A program made the position numbers and the translations under genes. The notes beneath the pieces were generated by a model. That model saw only the letters and a list, made by a program, of their open reading frames with translations. It searched no databases and was not told the origin of the DNA. From Caminicella sporogenes DSM 14501 (lineage in GTDB: Bacteria > Bacillota > Clostridia > Peptostreptococcales > Caminicellaceae), in assembly GCF_900142285.1 (NCBI RefSeq), contig NZ_FRAJ01000003.1, positions 319,262 through 383,261 of the forward strand: a DNA stretch of 64,000 bases, read 5' to 3'. Of the stretch, positions 1 through 8,835 are shown in pieces; position 1 is the stretch's first letter; every line of letters starts with the position of its first letter.

Positions 1-96
1 ACATTCAACATAATAAAGCACTCTATTTTTTAATGTCTATATTTATCCATTTTTACCAAATCCATTTGTTGTATCAAAATTACTGTTTATAATAAA

Positions 97-116
97 AGCA
101 GGTAAAAATACCTGCT
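97..116 (-). terminator. Intrinsic terminator of the MNT/HEPN pair
   Basis: A perfect 8-bp stem (AGCAGGTA/TACCTGCT) with a four-base loop is followed on the minus strand by TTTATTATAA. It lies about 30 bases after the HEPN stop codon, so it should end that two-gene transcript. Positions 1-96 hold no other feature I can support. Confidence 0.75.
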
Positions 117-144
117 CCAAATATTAACAGCGTAAAAAATAACA

Positions 145-537
145 TTATTCAGATTGTTTAAGTTTATCTAATATAAAATTCTTAATTCTCTCAGCACTTT
201 CTAATGCTTTTTTCATATCCTGTTCTTCCAACTCAATGTAAAACGGATATCTAACTTGAACTCCATAATCAACCAATTCTATACAATCATCTTCTATTTC
301 TTGAAAATCCTTATCAAACTTCATACAAATTTTATTAAGAAGTGTTAAATCATGTGTTTTTATTATCTTATCACCATTTAAAGCAATATATCCTTTTAAA
401 TATTTTTCTGCACTTTGCTGACAATGATAACATACTATCTCTAAAGGAACTGGATGCATTTGGAGAAGAAATTTTGCTGAGTTTAAATCATTATCAGCAA
501 AATCAAACCATTCATATGCAATATCTTTATTGTTCAT
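145..537 (-). CDS. HEPN domain protein, partner of the adjacent nucleotidyltransferase
   Basis: The 130-residue all-helical product carries HEPN hallmarks (PF05168 type): a YHCQQSAEKYLKGY segment followed by THDL and a later VRYPFY. I chose the ATG at 537 because AAGGAG sits eight bases upstream; an upstream in-frame ATG near 609 has no such site. The start overlaps the end of the nucleotidyltransferase gene by 11 bases, which suggests translational coupling. In known MNT/HEPN pairs the HEPN protein is the toxin or effector and the nucleotidyltransferase AMPylates it. I do not see a clear R-x(4-6)-H RNase motif, so ribonuclease activity is not supported. The family is secure; toxin function is inferred. 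Confidence 0.82.
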   Translation of the reverse strand: MNNKDIAYEWFDFADNDLNSAKFLLQMHPVPLEIVCYHCQQSAEKYLKGYIALNGDKIIKTHDLTLLNKICMKFDKDFQEIEDDCIELVDYGVQVRYPFYIELEEQDMKKALESAERIKNFILDKLKQSE

Positions 538-862
538 ATAAACTAACTCCTTCATGAGCAATTTTATATTCCAATGTAGATTCCAATGCTGCTCTTTCAT
601 CAAATTCATCTTTATAGTAAACTAAAATGTCTACAGGCATAGATGCAACCTTTGATATAGATTTTCTAATAGCTTTAATTAAATCTCTTTTTCTTACATT
701 TCTTACATCTCTTTCATTTATAACAATACATAAATCTAAATCACTTTCATCATTAGGAGTTCCATAGGCAAAAGAACCAAATAAATATATCTTGCTTGTT
801 AAAACAACTTCCTTAATCTGGTTTATTATTTTATTAATTTCATTTCCCATTTGTTGTGGCAT
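527..862 (-). CDS. MNT-type nucleotidyltransferase (antitoxin-like)
   Basis: This 111-residue protein has the minimal nucleotidyltransferase fold signature: G29-S30 in LFGSFAYG, then the metal-binding D41 and D43 in ESDLDL, and a third acidic residue at about D78 in PVDILVYY. Family members transfer AMP to a partner protein. The ATG at 862 is preferred because GAGGTGG lies about seven bases upstream; a GTG at 871 and an ATG at 850 are alternatives. It precedes and overlaps the HEPN gene, the usual order of MNT/HEPN modules. All expected catalytic residues are present, so the enzyme is probably active. Confidence 0.85.
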   Translation of the reverse strand: MPQQMGNEINKIINQIKEVVLTSKIYLFGSFAYGTPNDESDLDLCIVINERDVRNVRKRDLIKAIRKSISKVASMPVDILVYYKDEFDERAALESTLEYKIAHEGVSLYEQ

Positions 863-1070
863 AATATCCACCTCACCAAAAATTTGATGTCTATATTATA
901 ATTATACTCTAAATGAACTGCCTCAAATACAAGATCTAAGGCTTCAAATATAGCTCTGATCTTTAAAGTTCTCATTGCTACTTTATTAGCCTCATACAAG
1001 TTTATGTCTGACATCCTTAAACTAGACTAAATTCATAATAATTAACTAAATACATTACCATAAAATTTCT

Positions 1071-1856
1071 TTATTGTTCAACCTTAAACATTATATCTAT
1101 TATAAATTTTCCTAATTTCATTTCATACTTCTCAATTGCCGGTCCAATTAGTTTATAATTTTTTTGCTTAGCAAAATCATATAACTTTGCATAAGCATTC
1201 CATTTATTCTTAACTCCATTATGAGTTGTCTTCAAGAATATTCCACCTTCAAATCTCTTTATATAAATTTTATTTATCAGTTTCGTTTTTTCAATAGGTA
1301 TAAATACCTCTACATCAACATTTTCATTTTCATCTCTATTATGAATAATTACCATGTGATTACTTTTAAATTTTACAGAAAACTTATTTACTATTTCATA
1401 TAACTTTCCAATTAATTGTCCAATTTCTTCAGATTTTATTTTTTCTCTAACAAAAATTACTTCACTTGCTTTCATCTTAATTATATCAATAAAATAATCT
1501 GATTTATCATTGTTTTCAATCCAAAGAACAGGCTCATTTATTTTTTTCTTTATAGATATTTTCATATCTTCTAAATATGCAATTTTTTTATCTATAATTG
1601 ATAATTGTCTTTCTAGTATATTATTTAAAAATTCTTTGCTATTTGACTTCTTAATTTCACTTATATCCGTCAATGATAAACCATATTTTTTTAATTCTTT
1701 TATAAACATAATTTCGCTTATTTGTTCTTTACTATAATACCTATAACTATTCAAATTATCTATCTTAAATGGCTTAAACAAACCAATATTGTCATAATAT
1801 CTTAACGTTTTAGTTGACACTTCAGCTATTAACGCAAATTCTCCAATAGTATACAT
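1071..1856 (-). CDS. MerR-family regulator with GyrI-like effector-binding domain
   Basis: The 261-residue protein starts with a MerR winged helix (residues 1-70: MYTIGEFALIAEVSTKTLRY, then YYDNIGLFKP), followed by a dimerisation helix near 75-110 and a C-terminal GyrI-like ligand pocket from about 120 to the end. This is the BmrR/BltR architecture, in which a small amphipathic ligand twists the promoter to activate transcription. Its start is two bases after the stop of the creatininase-family gene, so the two are co-transcribed. The shared upstream region holds a promoter with the 19-bp spacer that MerR proteins act on, which makes autoregulation likely. The ligand is unknown. Confidence 0.85.
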   Translation of the reverse strand: MYTIGEFALIAEVSTKTLRYYDNIGLFKPFKIDNLNSYRYYSKEQISEIMFIKELKKYGLSLTDISEIKKSNSKEFLNNILERQLSIIDKKIAYLEDMKISIKKKINEPVLWIENNDKSDYFIDIIKMKASEVIFVREKIKSEEIGQLIGKLYEIVNKFSVKFKSNHMVIIHNRDENENVDVEVFIPIEKTKLINKIYIKRFEGGIFLKTTHNGVKNKWNAYAKLYDFAKQKNYKLIGPAIEKYEMKLGKFIIDIMFKVEQ

Positions 1857-1858
1857 TG

Positions 1859-2713
1859 TTATTTCACACCTTTATTACTTGTTTTTAAAATTGGATTATC
1901 ATATAAAAAATGATGTTCATATTTTTGATAATTATTTCTTCTAATAAAAGCTCTTATGGCTTTAAATAATATTTTCACCATTCCATCGTTTAATAGTTTT
2001 CCAATTTTAGAACTTGCTATTTTAGGATAGCCTATATGACCAAATCCTCGAATTTTTTTCAATACTTTTTCTGGGAATATCATATCTTGAGGATTAACGT
2101 CTATATCTGGTTGTTCAATATAATTTGTTTTAACCAAACTTTCTTCAATATCTAACATATTAGAAGTTTCAATCCATCCTGCATGAAAGTCATTTGAATA
2201 TTGCTTAAATAATTTTTCTATTTCATGATGATGTTTTATATTCAAGCCTAATTCTTTATTAGAAAAAATAGCACCCATAGGCGAAAACGCAACTACTCCA
2301 TATTTAGTATTAATTTCTTCACAAGCTTCTTCAATTGCTATAAGATGTTTTGGCTCTGCATGGCCAGATATTATTACTATATTTTTTATTCCCCAATTAA
2401 CTATATTTTCTATTATCTCATAAGCTACTGTTTTAATAGTAGTTTGTTTTAAATAAAGATTCCCAGGAAAATCAGACATATTGCCATATCCAAATGTTAC
2501 TGGTGGCATAACTAAAAATTCATAGTCATTAAATTCATCTTCTAATAATTTTATTACTTTTTGTTCCCAATACTTTGATTCGAATACATCAACACCTAAC
2601 GGTAAGTGTTTTCCATGTTGCTCTATTGGTGCAAATATAATGAAAATAACAGCTTTTTCCTTATCAATCGCATCTAACTCTTCCCATGTAATTTCCATAA
2701 TGCTCTTACTCAT
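1859..2713 (-). CDS. Creatininase-family amidohydrolase
   Basis: A 284-residue protein of the creatininase family, whose members are binuclear metal amidohydrolases (creatininase, MftE, formamide hydrolases). The expected ligands are visible: Glu and His in APIEQHGKHLPLGVD, the Asp at its end, and a His-x-Glu in SGHAEPKH with family spacing. The later HAGWIETS matches the conserved HAG-x-x-ETS block. I prefer the ATG at 2713, nine bases after AGGAGG; a GTG at 2719 lies too close. The substrate cannot be read from sequence. Co-transcription with a drug-sensor-like MerR regulator suggests an inducible role against a small molecule, which is inference. Confidence 0.8.
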   Translation of the reverse strand: MSKSIMEITWEELDAIDKEKAVIFIIFAPIEQHGKHLPLGVDVFESKYWEQKVIKLLEDEFNDYEFLVMPPVTFGYGNMSDFPGNLYLKQTTIKTVAYEIIENIVNWGIKNIVIISGHAEPKHLIAIEEACEEINTKYGVVAFSPMGAIFSNKELGLNIKHHHEIEKLFKQYSNDFHAGWIETSNMLDIEESLVKTNYIEQPDIDVNPQDMIFPEKVLKKIRGFGHIGYPKIASSKIGKLLNDGMVKILFKAIRAFIRRNNYQKYEHHFLYDNPILKTSNKGVK

Positions 2714-2756
2714 AATCACTTTCCTCCTTGAAAAATTTAATTAAGATTTTATTTAA

Positions 2757-2787
2757 ATAATAATCCTTCCTGTAAGGGGAAAGTCAA
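2757..2787 (-). promoter_or_regulatory. MerR-type promoter with 19-bp spacer
   Basis: On the minus strand TTGACT (2787-2782) and TATTAT (2762-2757) are separated by 19 bases. The spacer contains an imperfect dyad, CTTTCC...GGAAGG, centred between the two boxes. An over-long 19-bp spacer with an internal dyad is the classic arrangement at MerR-activated promoters. It drives the creatininase and MerR genes. The rest of 2720-3011 is A+T-rich with no gene that I can support. Confidence 0.72.
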
Positions 2788-3011
2788 GAGCATTTATATC
2801 ATCTAATTTAGTTATTAAATATAACAGCATACTTTAAATTCTCTTTATATGTTATATTAAAATTATAATTGAATGTTTTACCATATTCTACACATAATAA
2901 AGTTTATCTTATTTTACTAAAATAATAATATTTACAACAAAATATAATACTTTTATACGTATTATAAAGAAATATATAGATTTTCAAAACAGCTCAACAA
3001 AGACTTTATTA

Positions 3012-3878
3012 TTAATTAAGTTTAAACCAATCACTAACTAACTCACTTTCTTTAAACCCTCTTTTTTTATACATATCATAAGCTAAAGTATTTTTTGTAA
3101 TAACAATCAAAGCTATTTCTTTTACATTCTTCAAATTCAAAAAGTTAATAGCCGTTTCTAAAAGTAGTTTTCCATATCCTTTTCCTCTAGCACTCTTAAT
3201 TAAACCTAAATCAAATTCACCCACTCCATTTTTAATATTAAACTGTAAAAAACCTATCATTTCATTATTTACTGTAACTATATAATAACTATTATTTTCA
3301 TCTGCTTTTTTTATATATTCATCAATATCACTCTCTGTCAGCGTTGCTGCATTTGGAACTTCTTTAAAGGCATCATTATAAATCGTTAAATATTCCTTCT
3401 TATTTTTACTCGACAACTTAACTAGACTTAATGGTGAATATTTAACTCTTATATTATCTAAGGTCATTTTTATTGCCGAATATTGTTTCTTTATATTTAA
3501 AGCATTTAAACTTCTAATTATTGTGTCATCCTTTGTACCCAAAAATATTTCCTTTGCTCCATATTTTTTTGCTATCTTCTTAGATTCTTCTATTAACTCA
3601 CATAAAACTGTCCTCTTATCCTCTATGCTTTCATTTATATCTAACTTAATTATATATGCTATTCCTTTCTTATTACATTCTTTTAATATTATTGATGCCA
3701 TTCCAATAATATCTTGTCCCTTAATCTTTAAAATAACTCCTCTACCAAAATCAAATTCTTTAGATTTGATTTCCTTATCCATATCTTCAAAAGATAATTT
3801 ATTTATTTTATTTCTATTTATAAACTGAATAAATTTCTCTACTTCAAATTTATTTAATTCTAAATAATTTTTAATCAT
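3012..3878 (-). CDS. GNAT N-acetyltransferase, two-domain
   Basis: This 288-residue protein has the length of two GNAT domains. The C-terminal half (about 146-288) carries the acetyl-CoA-binding motif A as LGLIKSARGKGYGKLLLE, with the R-G-K-G-Y-G loop, and ends with a typical YKKRGFKE segment. The N-terminal half (1-140) is a weaker, probably degenerate GNAT domain (AKKYGAKEIFLGTKD). AAAGGAG sits nine bases before the ATG. It stands alone, divergent from the 4000 gene. The acyl acceptor is unknown. Confidence 0.8.
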   Translation of the reverse strand: MIKNYLELNKFEVEKFIQFINRNKINKLSFEDMDKEIKSKEFDFGRGVILKIKGQDIIGMASIILKECNKKGIAYIIKLDINESIEDKRTVLCELIEESKKIAKKYGAKEIFLGTKDDTIIRSLNALNIKKQYSAIKMTLDNIRVKYSPLSLVKLSSKNKKEYLTIYNDAFKEVPNAATLTESDIDEYIKKADENNSYYIVTVNNEMIGFLQFNIKNGVGEFDLGLIKSARGKGYGKLLLETAINFLNLKNVKEIALIVITKNTLAYDMYKKRGFKESELVSDWFKLN

Positions 3879-3999
3879 ACTCCCGACTCCTTTTAATATT
3901 TACCTAATAACTAAACTATCACGAATTAAATCACATATATCGAATATTATATAATATAAAATCTATTTATTTTTTAATAAAAAGAAAGGAGAATTAACT

Positions 4000-4437
4000 A
4001 TGCCTTTATTAGCTGGATACCAAATAGATTTTATAAATGCTGTTTGTAATCCAGACAACACTCAAACTTGGACATATTCAGTAACTAAAATTGATACTCC
4101 TAAACCTGAAATAAGCAATTGGGCTCTTATACTGTGTTCTGACCCAATGCATATCGTTTTAGATTCTTCTGGACCTCTTGGAAGTACTGTGGTTGTAGGT
4201 CAAGGACAGCCTTGCCTTGTAACTTTCTCTAATACAATTAAATGGGAAAATCTTAGTAATGATAATGTAGATGGAATTTATACTTTTAAACTTCAAGGCT
4301 GTTTTCAACCAGAAACTCTTCAAAATTCAGTTGCTGTTAAAGCTGGTCCAGAATGTTATTTTGGTGAGTTAACAGTTCCAAGCTGTAAACCATTAAACCC
4401 TCCTATAACTCCTATAAGAGGTATAGCTTTTAAATAA
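4000..4437 (+). CDS. Uncharacterised 145-residue protein
   Basis: I do not recognise this family with confidence. AAAGGAG nine bases before the ATG supports the start. The product has no signal peptide or membrane segment. It is rich in beta-prone stretches and has six cysteines, spread from VCNP near the N terminus to PSCKP near the end. The pattern resembles a single beta-sandwich domain. It precedes the C11 peptidase gene by 80 bases on the same strand with no terminator between, so joint transcription is possible and it could be a substrate or partner of that peptidase. That link is inference. Confidence 0.65.
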   Translation: MPLLAGYQIDFINAVCNPDNTQTWTYSVTKIDTPKPEISNWALILCSDPMHIVLDSSGPLGSTVVVGQGQPCLVTFSNTIKWENLSNDNVDGIYTFKLQGCFQPETLQNSVAVKAGPECYFGELTVPSCKPLNPPITPIRGIAFK

Positions 4438-4517
4438 ACTAATACTTTAATACCCTAAACATTAAAATAATACGGAGAGTATCTACTACATTTACGATTT
4501 AAAAGGGTGATATTTTA

Positions 4518-5711
4518 GTGAAACATATAAAAAACTGGACAATACTCATTTATGCTAATGGCAACAATGATTTAGAACCTGAAATGTATCAATCTAAACT
4601 TGACATAAAAAAAATAGGTTCAAATGAAGATATAAATATTATAATAGAAATTGGCAGAACAGAAAATCAGATAATAAATCTAATACGCCCTTCACTTATA
4701 CATTTTTATAAAAATAAATGGTCCGGAGTAAAAATGTATTATATAAAAAGTAATAAATCTATTTTGATAAAAGATTTAGGAAATATTAATATGTCAAAAT
4801 CTGAAAATCTATATAATTTTATTAAATGGGGAATCGAAAATTTTCCTGCAAAACATTATATCGTAATTTTCGGAGGACATGGCTATGAATTTGTTGGAAC
4901 TATGACTGATTATAATCATGATGCTCCATATATAATGGGAATACCTGAAATGATTAATGACTTAAATAAAATAAATAAAAATATAGATTTACTAATAGCA
5001 GATACATGTTTTTTTAACACAATTGAAATTATTTATGAACTCGGAAAACATAAAAATCATACTGTTCAAAATATGTTAACATATATTCGTGAAGGTCCTA
5101 TTGAAGGACTACCTTATAGTAAAATAATTGAATTAATTAAACAAAATCCTAATATAGACATCAATAATTTAATAAAGAAATTAATTGATTATTTAAAACT
5201 AGACTTAGTAGCCTTTAGAATAGATAATCAAATATTGAAAAAAATTAAAAAAGCTATTAATGATTTATCTCTTTCTTATTTATCTAATACAAATAATGAA
5301 AATTTATCTCCTTCTCAATTGCTTTATAGTTTTGATAAAAGAAAACCATGGACTAAATATTTAGATGAGTACTATAAAAACTTAGCTTATATAGTTATCT
5401 ACTATAAAAGATTTACAAATAAAAACAATCCATTAATCAATATTGCACGTATGAATTTAGAAAACATCAATAAACTATCGAAGTATTTTAAATTTGAATT
5501 TGCAAAAAATAATTACTGGACACACATTCTAAGTAAAAAAAGTATTAATGATAAAATCTATTTATATACAAAAGAAAATTCCATTCCGATAAGATTAACA
5601 TTAAATGAAGTTTATTTATATACTCACATGGTTAATCAACATCTAAGCAATAAAGAAGTATTAAAGATTGTCAAAGATTTATATAAATATAAAAATTGGA
5701 AATTAGTATAA
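4518..5711 (+). CDS. Clostripain-like cysteine peptidase (C11), no signal peptide
   Basis: The 397-residue protein shows the C11 caspase-like core: a WTILIYANGNNDLE strand at the N terminus, the catalytic His at about H121 in FGGHGYEF, and the catalytic Cys at about C164 in LLIADTCFFN. Clostripain and PmC11 cleave after Lys or Arg. Unlike secreted clostripain, this one begins directly with the catalytic domain and has no export signal, so it should act in the cytoplasm, the spore compartment or after lysis. The start is a GTG after AAAGGGTGAT. It ends two bases from the convergent GerMN gene without an obvious terminator between them. Confidence 0.85.
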   Translation: MKHIKNWTILIYANGNNDLEPEMYQSKLDIKKIGSNEDINIIIEIGRTENQIINLIRPSLIHFYKNKWSGVKMYYIKSNKSILIKDLGNINMSKSENLYNFIKWGIENFPAKHYIVIFGGHGYEFVGTMTDYNHDAPYIMGIPEMINDLNKINKNIDLLIADTCFFNTIEIIYELGKHKNHTVQNMLTYIREGPIEGLPYSKIIELIKQNPNIDINNLIKKLIDYLKLDLVAFRIDNQILKKIKKAINDLSLSYLSNTNNENLSPSQLLYSFDKRKPWTKYLDEYYKNLAYIVIYYKRFTNKNNPLINIARMNLENINKLSKYFKFEFAKNNYWTHILSKKSINDKIYLYTKENSIPIRLTLNEVYLYTHMVNQHLSNKEVLKIVKDLYKYKNWKLV

Positions 5712-5713
5712 AT

Positions 5714-6583
5714 TTAGTCGATAACTACTATTTTCCACATACCATTTTCTCTCACTAATTTCCAATCTTCTTCAATTTTTTTATTATAATCAAATCCATC
5801 CGCTTCTAAAAAAACATATATTACTGTTACCTTTACATAATTAGAAAACTTTTGTGTATGATATGTAAATATGTCATAATTTTCTAAATCGTTGTTATAG
5901 TCAGAAAAAATATCTTTGAAATCTTCAAAACTAATACTTTTTCTACTTTCATCAGAAAGCATAGTATAAGCTTTGTCATATCTTGATGTTAGTATATTAT
6001 TCAAAAATTCTTTTATCACTCCAAATGGAGTATTTTTATCTTCTCTTATAAAATCTTCACTAAACATAAATGGAGATTCTAAAGAATATTTTTCAAAATC
6101 AAATGTCATTTTTTCTCCTTCTATAAGAAATTGAACTCCTTTAATATAATTCAATTCAGTTACAGAATTTACTATTGACCATATTATTAATCGCCTATCT
6201 ATAGTATTCCATAAATTATTATCAATAAATTCTCTTGATAAATTCAAATAATATATGCCTTCTATTGTTTCAGCAGATATAATTTTCACATTTTTAGGCA
6301 TAGGAGAAATTAGCGTTTTATTTCTCGGCCCTTTAATTAACTCCTTTATAATTTGATTTTCTATATGACTATCTTTCGATATAATTGTTCTCTTTTCTTC
6401 TACAAGCTCATTACCTTGAATAAAATACAATTTCACTGTCGTTTTTATTTCATTTGCTATAGGTGGTATTGCATTTTCTTCACTGCTATATTTTATATCT
6501 TCTCGAATATTAATTAATATTAACATCACAATCATAACTATAATTATAAATATCATAAATTTATATATGGATTTCAAATTCAT
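5714..6583 (-). CDS. GerMN-domain membrane-anchored protein
   Basis: A 289-residue protein with one N-terminal membrane segment (about 8-26) and an extracytoplasmic part. Residues about 48-165 match the GerMN (sporulation and spore germination) domain: VKLYFIQGNELVEEKRTI, a LIKGPRN turn, then IIWSIVNSVTELNYIKGVQF. The C-terminal 100 residues form a second fold resembling DUF4878/NTF2-like domains, ending WKLVRENGMWKIVVI. It follows the sensor kinase by five bases and probably belongs to its operon, perhaps as a modulator of the kinase in the position of YycH-type proteins. The AGGGGG site is one base from the ATG, so a TTG at 6577 may be the true start. Confidence 0.75.
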   Translation of the reverse strand: MNLKSIYKFMIFIIIVMIVMLILINIREDIKYSSEENAIPPIANEIKTTVKLYFIQGNELVEEKRTIISKDSHIENQIIKELIKGPRNKTLISPMPKNVKIISAETIEGIYYLNLSREFIDNNLWNTIDRRLIIWSIVNSVTELNYIKGVQFLIEGEKMTFDFEKYSLESPFMFSEDFIREDKNTPFGVIKEFLNNILTSRYDKAYTMLSDESRKSISFEDFKDIFSDYNNDLENYDIFTYHTQKFSNYVKVTVIYVFLEADGFDYNKKIEEDWKLVRENGMWKIVVID

Positions 6584-6588
6584 ACCCC

Positions 6589-8034
6589 CTAAATATTTAC
6601 AGCAGCTTTTTTAGGTAAAAAAATATAAAAAGTAGTTCCTTCATTAATTCTACTTTCAACTTCTATTCTTCCTTGATGAAGAGCAATAATCTGCTGAGTA
6701 ATAGATAAACCTAAACCTGTTCCCCCCGTCTTCCTTGCCCTAGCTTTATCTACTCTATAAAATCTATCAAAAATAAATGGTATGTCTTCTTCTGGTATTC
6801 CTATTCCCGTATCCCTCACCTTTATAATAATTTCATCTGAATTTGAATATAATTCTACAAATATTTCTCCATTTTCCGGTGTATATTTTATGGCATTTCC
6901 TATGACATTTATTAAACTCTGCTGTATTTTAAATTGGTCTAGCATTATTTGTATTTTTTCTCTTTCTATATAATATATCTTTATATTTTTCTTATCCGCA
7001 AGAGGTTTTAAGCTGTTTATTACTTTTTCAATAAGATAATTTACATATGTTATTTGATAATCTAAATTCAGATTTTCTTTTTCAAGGTCAACTAAACTCA
7101 ATAAACTATCAATTATTCTATTTAATCTATCTACTTCAGAATCAATATCTTTTAAAAATTCTTTGTAAATTTTTTCTTCTACTTTTTCTTGATGTATAAG
7201 CGACTCTGCAAGTATTTTTATTGAACTTAAAGGTGTCCTCAATTCATGAGAAACATTTGCAACAAATTCTCTTCTTTGCTTATCAACCTGTTCAAGTTTA
7301 GTTGTCATTAAATTAAAAGCTTTTCCTAAATTGCTTATTTCGTCATTTCCACTAATTTCTACTTTCTGATTAAATTTACCTTGAGCCATTCTTTTTACTG
7401 CCTCTGTCAATCTTTCTATAGGGGTTGATATTATATCTGCAAACACAAAACTGATAAAACCTGTTATAACCATACTTAGTAATGATAAAATCATAAACTT
7501 TTTCATAATTTCCTTTATATTTTTATATATGTCTTCTAAAGATGAAGATATAAAAACTGCTCCTATAATTCTTCCTTTATTTGTTATAGGTACTGCTACA
7601 TACATCACTCTTCCATATTTAGGAATTATATATTGCTCTGCTGTACTTTTTCCAATTAACGCCAGAGCTAATTCTTCATTATTAAGTCTTTGTCCTTCTA
7701 AAATATTAAAAGAATCCACTATTACCTTGCCATTAATATCTGTTATCATTATTCTCGAATTTAAATCTTCACTTAAATCTTTTACAATATTGTGAACCAT
7801 ATTATTTGCATATTTAATATTAACCTGAGGTATATAATAAGATAATCTACTTGAAATGATACTGCTCTGTGCCAATAAACTCATCTTTTTTTCATTAATA
7901 TAATTTACTTTCATTGATTCACTAATAAAAGAATTTATAAGTAAAAGCGTTAATAATACTAGTAATAAATAGGTGGAAACAAGTTTCCACCTTAAACTAA
8001 TAAATTTATTTCTTATTTCTAAAATAATAACCAA
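6589..8034 (-). CDS. Membrane sensor histidine kinase
   Basis: The 481-residue protein has a membrane segment at about 20-37, an extracellular sensor domain to about 178, a second membrane segment (about 180-200), HAMP (about 200-252), HisKA with H263 in VSHELRTP, and a HATPase domain with the N box around N380, DTGIGI at 408-413 and GTGLGL near 439-444. It autophosphorylates and passes phosphate to the overlapping response regulator. The overall plan resembles WalK/PhoR. The start is uncertain: a TTG at 8034 overlaps the regulator's 3' end by 29 bases and is very close to its GGGGAG, so a slightly later non-ATG start is possible. Confidence 0.9.
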   Translation of the reverse strand: MVIILEIRNKFISLRWKLVSTYLLLVLLTLLLINSFISESMKVNYINEKKMSLLAQSSIISSRLSYYIPQVNIKYANNMVHNIVKDLSEDLNSRIMITDINGKVIVDSFNILEGQRLNNEELALALIGKSTAEQYIIPKYGRVMYVAVPITNKGRIIGAVFISSSLEDIYKNIKEIMKKFMILSLLSMVITGFISFVFADIISTPIERLTEAVKRMAQGKFNQKVEISGNDEISNLGKAFNLMTTKLEQVDKQRREFVANVSHELRTPLSSIKILAESLIHQEKVEEKIYKEFLKDIDSEVDRLNRIIDSLLSLVDLEKENLNLDYQITYVNYLIEKVINSLKPLADKKNIKIYYIEREKIQIMLDQFKIQQSLINVIGNAIKYTPENGEIFVELYSNSDEIIIKVRDTGIGIPEEDIPFIFDRFYRVDKARARKTGGTGLGLSITQQIIALHQGRIEVESRINEGTTFYIFLPKKAAVNI

Positions 8035-8698
8035 CTCCCCATTTTGTAAGTATATACTCTGGCTGACTAGAATTCTGTTCTATTTTTTCTCTCAATCTTC
8101 TTATATGAACATCAACAGTTCTTACATCTCCAAAATATTCATATCCCCAAATAATTTCCAAAAGTTCTTCTCTAGAATAAATTTTTCCCGGATTAGTTGC
8201 TAAAAGAAGCAGTAAATCAAATTCTTTTGCAGTTAAATTAATTTCCTTACCATTTAAACTCACTTTTCTGCCAAGTGTATTAATAGTAAAATCATCAATT
8301 TTTAAAATACTGCTTTGGATTTTACTTTCATTGATATTTACTCTTCTAAAAATTGCTTTAATTCTTGCTTTAAGTTCAAGTATATTAAAAGGTTTTGTTA
8401 AATAATCATCAGCTCCATATTCTAATCCTAAAACTTTACTCGTATCTTCTCCTTTAGCAGTTAAAATTATAATAGGAACCATTGATTTTTCTCTTATCTT
8501 TCTACAGACTTCTAAACCGTCCATTTGAGGAAGCATTAAATCTAATATAATTAAATCATAATCATTCTGCATGGCTTTTTCATAAGCCTGTATTCCATCC
8601 ATAGCAGTATCTATTTCATAACCTTCTTGATTTAAACTGTATCTTAAACCTTTTAATATAATATCTTCATCATCGACTATCAATAATTTCTTCGTCAT
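8006..8698 (-). CDS. OmpR-family response regulator (WalR/PhoP-like)
   Basis: This 230-residue regulator has a receiver domain with the acidic pair DDE at 9-11, phospho-acceptor D53 in ILDLMLP, and the conserved Lys in LTKPF. A winged-helix DNA-binding domain fills about 130-230 (LTAKEFDLLLLLATNPGK, then VRTVDVHIRRLREKI). It is the first gene of a three-gene unit with the kinase and the GerMN protein. GAGGTGATTAAAG precedes the ATG. The target genes are unknown; similarity to WalR suggests envelope control, which is inference. Confidence 0.92.
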   Translation of the reverse strand: MTKKLLIVDDEDIILKGLRYSLNQEGYEIDTAMDGIQAYEKAMQNDYDLIILDLMLPQMDGLEVCRKIREKSMVPIIILTAKGEDTSKVLGLEYGADDYLTKPFNILELKARIKAIFRRVNINESKIQSSILKIDDFTINTLGRKVSLNGKEINLTAKEFDLLLLLATNPGKIYSREELLEIIWGYEYFGDVRTVDVHIRRLREKIEQNSSQPEYILTKWGVGYYFRNKK

Positions 8699-8805
8699 CT
8701 TTAATCACCTCAATTTTTTCATTTGTTCAAACTTGAAATAAATAATTTCTATTTAATTTTATTATGTATTACAATTTAATAATAATTCTTTTAGTATTTT
8801 TTCAA

Positions 8806-8835
8806 TAAAAATGCCACCAATTTAGAGGTAGCATT
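8806..8835 (-). terminator. selB terminator overlapping its stop codon
   Basis: On the minus strand AATGCTACC pairs with GGTGGCATT (nine pairs, one G-T) and is followed by TTTTTATTG. The stem includes the selB stop codon region, so it ends the selenium operon before the response-regulator gene. Confidence 0.75.

Noticed and set aside
826-1014. A 62-codon minus-strand frame upstream of the nucleotidyltransferase gene
   Set aside because: It overlaps the nucleotidyltransferase start, its only AAGG abuts the ATG with no spacing, and the product matches nothing I recognise. A decayed gene fragment is possible but not supported.
8699-8833. A tRNA-Sec gene next to selB, as found in some genomes
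   Set aside because: No tRNA-like fold or CCA end was visible here or in the other selenium-cluster gaps, so selC must lie elsewhere.
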